The position numbers and the translations under genes are program-made. The notes beneath the pieces were generated by a model. The model did no database searches, was not told the DNA's origin, and was given only the letters and a program-made list of their open reading frames with translations. Below, piece after piece: positions 7,555 to 14,053 of a stretch of 14,053 bases of DNA. Location of the stretch: NCBI GenBank assembly GCA_938033975.1, contig CALHKJ010000433.1:1-14053 (forward strand). The letters are read 5' to 3'. Positions within the stretch are counted from its first letter, which is position 1; every line of letters starts with the position of its first letter. The stretch is from an uncultured Saprospiraceae bacterium (lineage in GTDB: Bacteria; Bacteroidota; Bacteroidia; Chitinophagales; Saprospiraceae).

Positions 7555-9000
7555 TCAATTAAGGTATTTAGAATAAAGTTTAGCATAAAGACTCGCTGAG
7601 TTATTCCAAGAATAATCAAGCTGAGTTATTGTATGTATCAGTTTTAAAAACTTTTTTTTGTCTTTAAATAATTTTATGGCCCGACTTATGCCATTCATTA
7701 AACCATTTTGGTCTAATGTATTAATCACAATTCCTTGGCCACCATTTATCACATCAATCACTGTATCTTTCAGCCCTCCGACATGAGAGGCAATAGGAAC
7801 TGTACCATAACGCATTGAGTATAATTGATTAAGACCACATGGCTCAAACCTTGATGGCATGATCAAAAAATCACAGCCAGCATATACAAGTCTTGCAAGC
7901 TGCTCGTTATAGGCAATTTCTGTTCCCACCACTCCAGGAAAAGCATTCGAAAGATGCATTACTTTTTGCTCTAACTCCTTATCTCCAGATCCCAAAATAA
8001 AAGCATTAAACTTCATTTTTGAAGCTAGGCCAGCTCTAATAGCATCAGCTAAAAGATCAGCTCCTTTTTGAAACGCAAATCTTCCTATAAAACCTATAAG
8101 CGGTCTATCTTTCTTAAGCTTGTACTTTTCTTGAAGTAAGGCTTTATTCGCTGCTTTAAATGTTATCCAATCTTCTTTTTTATAACTCTTTAGATGTTCT
8201 GATAGGTAAGTGTCTGATCGAGGATCCCAATTTTTAGAATCTATCCCATTAAGTATCCCTTGACATTTATTTAATTCAGTTGCATAAAGCGGGGACAAAG
8301 TATCTGAATCACGAACCAATTCCAGCATATAAGCAGGTGAAACAGTAATGATCGCCCAAGCACATTTTATAGCCGTAGCAAGACTATTTATCTGTCCATC
8401 CCAATCCAGCACACCCAGATCAGAATCAGCAATTTCTGGAAGAAAGCTCTTGACTTCGTTCCACACAAATTGCCCTCTATAAGAACCGTTGTGAATGGAT
8501 AAAATAGATGGGTTATTTTTTAATTTTTTATACTTAGGGCAGAATTTCATAAAGAACGGTATCAGCCCCATCATATGATCATGCACATGTACTATATCAA
8601 ATTTCTCATAACGAACAATCAACCATTCCATCACTGCTGTCTGAAAAGCAATATTTCTTTTTGGCTCATCTTTAAATCCTTGTCCATTCTCAGCCAGATA
8701 AATAGAATCTCGATCAAACAAACCTGGCAGATCAATACAATAAAATGGAAATGGCATTCCAGTGGATGTTAGTTTTTGTACAGTAAAGCTTTGTTTTTGG
8801 TCTCCAATTGGGAAAGTGCCTTCATAGATGGTTGTAAATATTTTATCCAAAAACCATTTGATTTTATATTTTGGTATCACCACTGAAGCCAGTATGTCGT
8901 GTTCAGGAAGATATGCTGGTAAGGCACCTACGACATCCCCCATTCCTCCTGCCTTAGCAGCAGGATAGCATTCGCTACTTACATGAAGAACATTTTTCAT
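7555..9000 (-). CDS. glgA: Glycogen synthase (ADP-glucose dependent, GT5)
   Basis: It transfers glucose from ADP-glucose to the non-reducing end of a growing alpha-1,4-glucan in the cytoplasm. The 481-residue product has the GT5 N-terminal motif as YPAAKAGGMGDVVGALP, with Lys16 of the K-x-G-G donor-binding element, then HVHDH (138-142), SIHNGSYRGQF (168-178), ILNGIDSKNWDP (249-260), FIGRFAFQKGADLL (304-317) and the C-terminal catalytic segment MPSRFEPCGLNQLYSMRYG with Glu386. Length and motif spacing are those of bacterial GlgA, with both GT-B Rossmann domains complete. Its ATG at 9000 follows the glgB stop after one base (TAG-A-ATG), and its own stop is followed after one base by the glgC ATG. 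The gene is clearly the middle of a glgB-glgA-glgC operon. Confidence 0.97.
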   Translation of the reverse strand: MKNVLHVSSECYPAAKAGGMGDVVGALPAYLPEHDILASVVIPKYKIKWFLDKIFTTIYEGTFPIGDQKQSFTVQKLTSTGMPFPFYCIDLPGLFDRDSIYLAENGQGFKDEPKRNIAFQTAVMEWLIVRYEKFDIVHVHDHMMGLIPFFMKFCPKYKKLKNNPSILSIHNGSYRGQFVWNEVKSFLPEIADSDLGVLDWDGQINSLATAIKCAWAIITVSPAYMLELVRDSDTLSPLYATELNKCQGILNGIDSKNWDPRSDTYLSEHLKSYKKEDWITFKAANKALLQEKYKLKKDRPLIGFIGRFAFQKGADLLADAIRAGLASKMKFNAFILGSGDKELEQKVMHLSNAFPGVVGTEIAYNEQLARLVYAGCDFLIMPSRFEPCGLNQLYSMRYGTVPIASHVGGLKDTVIDVINGGQGIVINTLDQNGLMNGISRAIKLFKDKKKFLKLIHTITQLDYSWNNSASLYAKLYSKYLN

Positions 9001-9001
9001 T

Positions 9002-10906
9002 CTATTTTTTTATTGGTTTTAGAATTAATCCTCCCAATGGTGGTAAGGTAAGTTCAATAGAGGCATTTCTATGTTGCCATGGAAATTCTTCACTTTTAAT
9101 TGTCTCTTTATTCAAGACTCCAGATCCCCAAAAATCTTTATCGTCACTGTTTAAAATTTCTTTGTAGTTATAAATTCCTGATACGCCTACACGATAGTCA
9201 TTTCTAACTACTGGGGCATAGTTCAATACAAAAATCAAATGTTCATCCTTTGATTTTCTTATAAAAGAAAGGACTGAATTCTCGTGATCAGAATAATCTA
9301 TCCATTCGTATCCTTCTGGTTTATAATTGATAGCGAATAACGACTCTTCCGTTTTATAAATATGATTGAGTTGTCGGACAAATTTACTAATCCCCTGATG
9401 AGGCGCATAATCTAATAGATCCCATGACAATTCCAAATTCACATCCCACTCAGAGGTCTGACCAAATTCACCACCCATAAATAGAAGCTTTTGCCCAGGG
9501 TGGCCGTACATACTTAAGAACAATAATCTTAAATTAGCAAATCTCTGCCATTCATCTCCAGGCATCTTTGACACCAATGCAGATTTACCATGTACCACCT
9601 CATCATGAGATAAAGGAAGCACAAAATTTTCGGTAAAGGCGTAGGTGATACTCCTACTCATATCTCCAAGATGATACCTCCTGTGAATCGGATCTTTTTC
9701 CATAAATTCAAGTCCATCATTCATCCATCCCATCATCCATTTAAGACCAAAGCCTAATCCTCCCTCATGCACAGGGACGGTAACGCCATTGTATGCAGTT
9801 GACTCTTCTGCAATCATTTGTATATAAGGGAAATCTTTGTACATGGCTTTATTGAGGTCTTGAAGAAAAGAAATGGCAGCTCGATAAAAATTAGAACCAT
9901 CTTCATTAGGAGTCCATGCTCCTTCCTCTCGGGAATAGTCTAGATAAATCATGGAAGCTACTGCATCAACCCTGATACCGTCAATATGAAATTCTTTTGC
10001 CCAATAGTGTGCACTTGAAAGTAGAAATGATCTAATCTCTGGTCTTTCATAATTAAAAATCAAACTCTTCCAATCTGGATGGTATCCCTTAGATTTATCG
10101 GGATGCTCATAAACCTTTGTGCCATCAAAATCCGCCAAAGCATGTTCATCATCAGGAAAATGACCGGGTACCCAATCCAAAATAACACCTATACCAGCTT
10201 GATGAAATTGATCTATCAAAAACTTAAGTTCTTCAGGTGAGCCATATCGACTTGAAGATGCAAAAAAGCCCGTACAGAGATAGCCCCAAGATGGATAAAA
10301 TGGATGTTCCATGACTGGCATAAACTCCACGTGCGTAAAGTTCATTTCTTTGACGTAAGATACAAGTTCAACCGCCAGTTCCTTATAGTGTAATGATCTG
10401 TGTCCTTTTTTTTTCCAACTTCCTAGATGCACTTCATAAATGGACATTGGACTTTGCAGTCCATTAATTTGTTTTGCTTGAGTTAACCAAGCTTCATCCT
10501 GCCATTCATAAGATTGATCCCATACTATACTTGCAGACTTAGGTGGTATTTCACTCAATCGAGCATAAGGATCTGCCTTCTCTCTGACCTTAGAGTCGTG
10601 ATGAGAATATATTCTATATTTGTATAACTCTCCATTTTTCATTTCGGGAATAAATCCTTCCCATATTCCCGAATTATCCCATCTTACATTCAACGCATGT
10701 TTTTCTCCATTCCAATGATTAAAATTTCCAATAACTTCAACTTTTGAGGCACCAGGTGCATATACAGCAAAGTAGATACCATGCAAACCTTGCAATTCTA
10801 TTTCATGACTGCCAAATTTATTATAAAGCTGAGTGTGATGACCTGATGAAAATAATTGGATATCAAAACTGGTAAACAAAGTATGTGGTGTTACCAATTG
10901 AGACAT
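9002..10906 (-). CDS. glgB: 1,4-alpha-glucan branching enzyme (GH13_9)
   Basis: It cuts alpha-1,4 chains and rejoins them by alpha-1,6 bonds to branch glycogen. Numbered from the ATG at 10906 (634 residues): an N-terminal module and CBM48 (YFAVYAPGASKVEVIGNFN, about 45-63), then the GH13 barrel with DWVPGHF (244-250), DGIRVDAVASMIYLDYSR (309-326; nucleophile Asp314), IAEEST (365-370; acid/base Glu367) and LSHDEVVHGK (432-441; Asp435), and a C-terminal beta domain ending PPLGGLILKP. The residues after GY in the WGY...TGFFASSSRYG segment are LC instead of the more usual QV. An in-frame TTG 13 codons upstream (10945) is possible, but MSQLVTPHTLFTSFDI resembles the normal N-terminus better. It is the first gene of the glycogen operon, so the operon promoter should lie between here and about 11700. 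Confidence 0.96.
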   Translation of the reverse strand: MSQLVTPHTLFTSFDIQLFSSGHHTQLYNKFGSHEIELQGLHGIYFAVYAPGASKVEVIGNFNHWNGEKHALNVRWDNSGIWEGFIPEMKNGELYKYRIYSHHDSKVREKADPYARLSEIPPKSASIVWDQSYEWQDEAWLTQAKQINGLQSPMSIYEVHLGSWKKKGHRSLHYKELAVELVSYVKEMNFTHVEFMPVMEHPFYPSWGYLCTGFFASSSRYGSPEELKFLIDQFHQAGIGVILDWVPGHFPDDEHALADFDGTKVYEHPDKSKGYHPDWKSLIFNYERPEIRSFLLSSAHYWAKEFHIDGIRVDAVASMIYLDYSREEGAWTPNEDGSNFYRAAISFLQDLNKAMYKDFPYIQMIAEESTAYNGVTVPVHEGGLGFGLKWMMGWMNDGLEFMEKDPIHRRYHLGDMSRSITYAFTENFVLPLSHDEVVHGKSALVSKMPGDEWQRFANLRLLFLSMYGHPGQKLLFMGGEFGQTSEWDVNLELSWDLLDYAPHQGISKFVRQLNHIYKTEESLFAINYKPEGYEWIDYSDHENSVLSFIRKSKDEHLIFVLNYAPVVRNDYRVGVSGIYNYKEILNSDDKDFWGSGVLNKETIKSEEFPWQHRNASIELTLPPLGGLILKPIKK

Positions 10907-11128
10907 ATGAATAGGCTTGTGTGAAAGAAATTGATTAATACTCAATATAATTTTTTAAAACCAATTTTTAAAGCCGAATAAACATATTTTGGAATTTATA
11001 TTATAAAAGAATTAAAGATTGGGCCAATAAAAAACAACTCTATTAAAAGAAAAATCTTATCTCTCGATTAGCTATATAATCTAAGTGTTGGTTTATTTTT
11101 TAGGGTGCATTTTTTCTTAGAATTTTGG

Positions 11129-11143
11129 TGGAGTAGTACTCCA
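11129..11143. promoter_or_regulatory. 15-bp perfect palindrome with central G (possible operator)
   Basis: The arms TGGAGTA and TACTCCA flank a single G. A second small inverted repeat (AGTAG, GCT, CTACT) follows at 11143-11155 and shares one base with it. The site lies about 220 bases upstream of the glgB start, where an operator for the glycogen operon could sit. The one-base centre is too tight for an RNA hairpin with the full stem, so a dimeric DNA-binding protein is the likelier reader. Function is inferred from symmetry and position only. Confidence 0.35.
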
Positions 11144-11404
11144 GTAGGCTCTACTATAGCTTCATTTTTAGTTCTGAATCATGATGATGGTAATGCAAAC
11201 TATTTTGATTCTGATAGAAATTGCGGTCGTTCAGTCCGCTGTCTAAAGGATTAAGAGGGATAGAAATCGATTCATCATTCAAAACCAAGCATTAACGATC
11301 CTCTAATCACTTTCCTCTTCTGCATCAGTAAGCCATAAAGGGTATCACTTTAAACTGATAGGTGAATAGTTTATGTTTAAAACCCAACTGATATATTGAA
11401 TTTG

Positions 11405-11445
11405 CCAAATTTAATAAGTAGTTTACAACAAGGCGTAAAATTTGG
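11405..11445. repeat. 8-bp inverted repeat spanning a candidate -7 element
   Basis: CCAAATTT at 11405-11412 and AAATTTGG at 11438-11445 are exact reverse complements separated by 25 bases, with a G-T pair possible one base further out. The left arm overlaps the minus-strand TAAATTTG at 11413-11406, which fits the Bacteroidota -7 consensus. This could be a promoter with flanking operator half-sites, but the words are AT-rich and chance is possible. Confidence 0.3.
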
Positions 11446-11459
11446 TTTATTCCCTTGTG

Positions 11460-11482
11460 ACTCTTAGTTAAGCAACAAGAGT
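11460..11482. repeat. Small inverted repeat, possible hairpin
   Basis: ACTCTT (11460-11465) and AAGAGT (11477-11482) pair across an 11-base loop; an alternative pairing of CTTGT (11454-11458) with ACAAG (11475-11479) overlaps it. No T-run follows on either strand, so it is not a convincing terminator. Confidence 0.25.
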
Positions 11483-11624
11483 TAAAAATTAAACACTACT
11501 TTTTCCCTCCTCTTATTAACCACATTTCGTATCAAATTAGGAATAATAATGACACCTGCAATTAAGTGTGAATAATAGCTGATGATTCTCCAAAAAAGTA
11601 TCCTTTTGATTACCGATTACACAA

Positions 11625-11651
11625 AATATCAACCACTCACGCATTGATATT
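11625..11651. promoter_or_regulatory. 8-bp perfect inverted repeat upstream of the surface-protein pair
   Basis: AATATCAA (11625-11632) and TTGATATT (11644-11651) are exact reverse complements around an 11-base spacer, giving half-site centres 19 bases apart, close to two helical turns. It lies 115 bases before the ATG at 11767, a reasonable operator distance. There is no T-run after it, so a terminator is unlikely. Function is inferred from symmetry alone. Confidence 0.35.
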
Positions 11652-11712
11652 AATCACTTACTCATTCACTGAATTTATTTAATGAATAGGCTATAACTTA
11701 TGTAGCGTTATC

Positions 11713-11737
11713 ACTCTGATTACAATTAAATCAGAGT
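11713..11737. promoter_or_regulatory. 9-bp perfect inverted repeat just before the 11767 start codon (hairpin or operator)
   Basis: ACTCTGATT (11713-11721) and AATCAGAGT (11729-11737) pair perfectly around the 7-base loop ACAATTA. The dyad ends 29 bases before the ATG of the adhesin-like gene, so it lies in the probable 5' leader or at the promoter. As RNA it would be a stable stem-loop in an otherwise AT-rich leader; as DNA it would suit a dimeric regulator. It is the longest perfect dyad I found in the window. No T-run follows. Confidence 0.45.
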
Positions 11738-11766
11738 CTGAAATTCATTAAAATCAACATATTATT

Positions 11767-13311
11767 ATGAAACAATTTTTTCTCATCCTTATTTTATGGG
11801 GTTTAGGATATTGCCTACTTGCCCAAGTACAGCCAGGCTTGCATGTGGACGAAGATCATACTGTGTTATTTGGAAAGGACACCATATCATCTGGAATTAA
11901 ATTATTGTGGTATCCCAGCAAAGCAGCATTCCGAGCTGGGAAAACGAATACTACTGAATGGATCTATAATAATGTAGGCCCATTCTCAGCTGCATTTGGC
12001 ACTGACACGGAAGCTAGAGGAAATTATAGTTCGGCATTTGGATTGAGTACCTGGGCTCTATCTTATGGTGAGACATCAGTGGGTAGATACAGCCTTGGTG
12101 GAGGTAATGCTACGAGCTGGCTTGGGACAGATCCATTATTTGAGGTAGGTAATGGGTCAGGTACATCTGCAAGAGCCAATGCATTTACAGTCTATAAAAA
12201 TGGGAATGCTGAGTTTCAAAGATCCATCAAGTTGGGTGATCACATTGGATCATCCGTATCAAATGGTTCTATTAGATATAATGGCTCTGACATTCAAGGT
12301 CGAGTAGGTGGAGTGTGGCAATCTTTAACCAGTGGCAATGGATCTGGTGGTACCACTCCTTGGTCTACTTCCGGTTCAAATGTTTATTATAATAATGGTA
12401 ATGTAGGGATTGGTACATTGAATCCGCAAGACAATCTTTACATTAACGGAGGAGGATCAGTGGCTGATGAAATAGGGATTTCCTTAAGACAATTCTATCA
12501 GTTTGGATCAGCAACATATTCTAAAGTAGGAAGATTATGGCAATCCGCGAGTTCACTAAACCTGGGAATCCTCGGAGGTGACGCTGAACTAAAAATATTT
12601 GACTCGACTATACGTTTTGAAAGCAATGATTTCACTACTTTTTGGGGTTTTAACTTTCATCATGGAGAGGGTAATTTTAATCAAGATTATAGAAATCAAA
12701 CATGGTTGAAAAAATCGTGGAGATCAGACTTAGGTGATTACTTATACTTAGGTTCTACCGGTAATAGACCAATCAACAACCAACACGCTATGGTATTATC
12801 TCAAACAGGTGGAATACAGTTTGGTAAAGGCAATACAAATGATGGAAATGGGCTTGGATCGGATATAATTAAAATGACAATCGGTTCTGTCAATACGATG
12901 CAATCTACCTCTCCTATGAATATATACGCACTTAATGATGTGGTCAGCTTCTATCGTAATGGCGAATCTGGTGGTGTTACCATAGGCAGCAATGATCTGC
13001 CAACAGGATATAGATTAGCTGTTGATGGCAGGATAGCTTCTGAAGAAGTATTGGTCCAGCTTTCAGGTAATTGGCCAGACTACGTATTTGAAGAAGAGTA
13101 TGATCTGATGGATTTAGATCAATTGGAATCATTTATTAGAAAGAATAATCATTTGCCTGGTGTACCTACAGCTTCTGAAGTCAAAGAAGATGGAATAGAA
13201 GTTGGAGAAATGCAAAAAATGCAAATGGAGAAAATTGAAGAGCTGACGCTTTATATCATCGAATTACAGAAAGAGATTAAGAAACTTAAATCAAAAGTTG
13301 ACGGATTATGA
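11767..13311 (+). CDS. Exported tail-fibre/adhesin-like protein with YadA-type head segment and C-terminal coiled coil
   Basis: A 514-residue protein with a signal peptide (hydrophobic 4-19, likely cleavage near LLAQ-V). Residues 72-108 read as YadA/hep_Hag-type head repeats (FSAAFGTDTEARG, YSSAFGLSTWALSYG, then VGRYS). A Gly/Ser-rich linker (188-204) is followed by YYNNGNVGIGTLNPQ (207-221), a motif common in Bacteroidota tail-fibre-like proteins. The last ~79 residues have the standard end of that group: WPDYVFEEEYDLMDLDQLE, FIRKNNHLPGVPTASEV, GIEVGEMQKMQMEKI, then a heptad-rich coiled coil to about 511 that should trimerise the protein. The role is probably cell-surface or secreted adhesion, not a phage tail, since no phage genes are near. 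The ATG is preceded by A/T-rich sequence with no Shine-Dalgarno. Its end overlaps the next gene (ATGA). Precise function is unknown. Confidence 0.85.
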   Translation: MKQFFLILILWGLGYCLLAQVQPGLHVDEDHTVLFGKDTISSGIKLLWYPSKAAFRAGKTNTTEWIYNNVGPFSAAFGTDTEARGNYSSAFGLSTWALSYGETSVGRYSLGGGNATSWLGTDPLFEVGNGSGTSARANAFTVYKNGNAEFQRSIKLGDHIGSSVSNGSIRYNGSDIQGRVGGVWQSLTSGNGSGGTTPWSTSGSNVYYNNGNVGIGTLNPQDNLYINGGGSVADEIGISLRQFYQFGSATYSKVGRLWQSASSLNLGILGGDAELKIFDSTIRFESNDFTTFWGFNFHHGEGNFNQDYRNQTWLKKSWRSDLGDYLYLGSTGNRPINNQHAMVLSQTGGIQFGKGNTNDGNGLGSDIIKMTIGSVNTMQSTSPMNIYALNDVVSFYRNGESGGVTIGSNDLPTGYRLAVDGRIASEEVLVQLSGNWPDYVFEEEYDLMDLDQLESFIRKNNHLPGVPTASEVKEDGIEVGEMQKMQMEKIEELTLYIIELQKEIKKLKSKVDGL

Positions 13312-14053
13312 AAAAGAGTACATTAATAACTCTCCTATTTGGATTGGTATCAACTTGTGTTTTTTCTCAAATCAATTTGGATGAAGAGTTACGGGAAAAA
13401 CTAAAGGATAAGACTAATTTTCAGGAAATTAAGCGCACTACCTTAGATCATTTTAATCAAAGATCTAACTCAATTAATAATCAAACTAAGAATAATAAGA
13501 AACATCTAAAGCACCTGAATCGTAAATTTTGGATAGATGAATTCTATGTTAATGCAGATGGAACACCAGGCAATAGAACAAAAATTGATTATGAGGCTGT
13601 CACAAAACTTAAGAATGAAAATAGGAATTTCAAAAGTGCCCAGCTTAATCCGTGGACATTAGAAGGACCAATTGACATAGATGAGGATGATGTCAATAAC
13701 AGTGATGGTATTGGCAGATTTCATCACATAGCTTTTCATCCGACTAATTCCAATATCATGTGGGCAGGTTCTCCTTTAGGGGGATTATTCAAAACTGAGA
13801 ATGGGGGTGCTTCATGGTTCCCACTAACAAGTTATTTACCTTCTTTAGGTATAGCTGGAATTGCAGTAAATTCATTAAATCCTCAAATAATTTATGTTAT
13901 TTCTGGTGACTCAAATCGTAGCGGTGGCTGGTTTTCTCAAACAAATTATCAACAAGGTGATGATAGCGGTATTTTTAAATCTATAGACGGAGGTCTTTCT
14001 TGGACTTACAGTGGATTGGAGGGAAATGTGGGTCGTGATATTTTAATACATCC
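13308..14053 (+). CDS. Secreted Asp-box (BNR/sortilin-type) repeat protein, N-terminal part; 3' end lies outside the window
   Basis: An open frame from the ATG at 13308 runs without a stop to the window end (248 codons seen). It starts with a signal peptide (MKKSTLITLLFGLVSTCVFS, likely cleaved near Gln21), then a charged, Asn/Lys-rich stretch (about 22-85). From about residue 120 it reads as a beta-propeller of the kind common in Bacteroidota secreted proteins: PWTLEGPIDI, RFHHIAFHPTNSNIMWAGS, GGLFKTENGGASWFPL and GIFKSIDGGLSW. The last is a textbook Asp-box (S-x-D-x-G-x-x-W) and TENGGASW is a variant. Such proteins are often large and carry a C-terminal type IX secretion signal; that end is not visible. 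The ATG lies inside the stop of the adhesin-like gene (ATGA), implying translational coupling. Substrate or function is unknown. Confidence 0.85.
   Translation, partial: MKKSTLITLLFGLVSTCVFSQINLDEELREKLKDKTNFQEIKRTTLDHFNQRSNSINNQTKNNKKHLKHLNRKFWIDEFYVNADGTPGNRTKIDYEAVTKLKNENRNFKSAQLNPWTLEGPIDIDEDDVNNSDGIGRFHHIAFHPTNSNIMWAGSPLGGLFKTENGGASWFPLTSYLPSLGIAGIAVNSLNPQIIYVISGDSNRSGGWFSQTNYQQGDDSGIFKSIDGGLSWTYSGLEGNVGRDILIH

Larger units (their letters stand above)
10907..11766. other. Long gene-free region between divergent units, rich in inverted repeats
   Basis: No convincing gene is present in these ~860 bases. The region should hold the promoter of the leftward glycogen operon and that of the rightward surface-protein pair. 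I found dyads at 11129-11143, 11405-11445, 11460-11482, 11625-11651 and 11713-11737, most listed separately. The word GATTAC occurs at 11608, 11615 and 11718. The only full match to the Bacteroidota -7 consensus TAnnTTTG that I found here is TAAATTTG on the minus strand (11413-11406), but no TTTG sits at the right distance for a -33 box. Two short frames (minus 11291-11154, 45 residues without an ATG start; plus 11181-11246, 21 residues) have no recognised relatives. The length hints at decayed genes or a large regulatory region. Confidence 0.6.

Noticed and set aside
7357..7599. 80-codon plus-strand frame opposite the start of glgC
   Set aside because: It is antisense to the highly conserved nucleotide-binding region of GlgC and crosses the glgA/glgC junction.
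7554..7619. 22-codon N-terminal extension of glgC overlapping glgA
   Set aside because: The extension matches no GlgC N-terminus; the ATG one base after the glgA stop gives the standard one.
8575..8772. 65-codon plus-strand frame opposite glgA
   Set aside because: It is an antisense shadow with no recognisable product.
11181..11246. 21-residue hydrophobic plus-strand microprotein frame starting with three ATG codons
   Set aside because: There is no ribosome-binding support, no promoter seen and no known relatives; it overlaps the opposite-strand frame at 11154-11291, and a frame this short is likely to arise by chance.
11767..13311. Phage tail fibre, suggesting a prophage
   Set aside because: The tail-fibre-like C-terminus is common in chromosomal exported proteins of Bacteroidota; there is a signal peptide and no phage structural, integrase or lysis gene nearby.

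Overview
The window looks like chromosomal DNA from a member of the Bacteroidota, probably a marine or environmental Cytophagales/Saprospirales-like lineage. I infer this from AT-rich sequence, start codons preceded by A/T-rich stretches without clear Shine-Dalgarno sites, a short (244-residue) shikimate dehydrogenase, a stand-alone proline dehydrogenase, and two secreted proteins of types typical of this phylum. The genus is not resolvable by eye.

Region 1 (1-2238, + strand) is a tightly packed three-gene run: the 3' end of a polyprenyl-phosphate sugar transferase, aroE (overlapping it by one base) and a proline dehydrogenase that starts on the base after the aroE stop. Region 2 (2235-2550) is a convergent intergenic stretch. 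At its left edge, on the minus strand, it holds a previously unmarked C-terminal remnant of a CoA-binding (YccU-like) protein gene, then two adjacent small dyads and no other gene.

Region 3 (2551-10906, - strand) is a glycogen cluster transcribed right to left: glgB (branching enzyme), glgA (glycogen synthase), glgC (ADP-glucose pyrophosphorylase), a cytoplasmic GH31 alpha-glucosidase and, after a 130-base gap, a YbjJ-like MFS transporter. At glgB/glgA and glgA/glgC the stop and next ATG are separated by a single base, which suggests translational coupling. GlgC makes ADP-glucose, GlgA extends the alpha-1,4 chain, GlgB adds alpha-1,6 branches, and the GH31 enzyme could release glucose from the polymer or its oligosaccharides. 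No phosphorylase or GlgX-type debranching gene is in view.

Region 4 (10907-11766) is about 860 bases without a convincing gene, between divergent transcription units. It carries several inverted repeats, the best being a 9-bp perfect dyad 29 bases before the next start codon. Region 5 (11767-14053, + strand) encodes an exported tail-fibre/adhesin-like protein with a YadA-type head segment and a C-terminal coiled coil. It overlaps by ATGA a second exported protein with Asp-box (BNR/sortilin-type) repeats that runs off the window end. No RNA gene, insertion sequence or CRISPR array was seen, and no clearly novel system was found. The most useful new observations are the gene remnant, the dyad-rich intergenic region and the coupled surface-protein pair.
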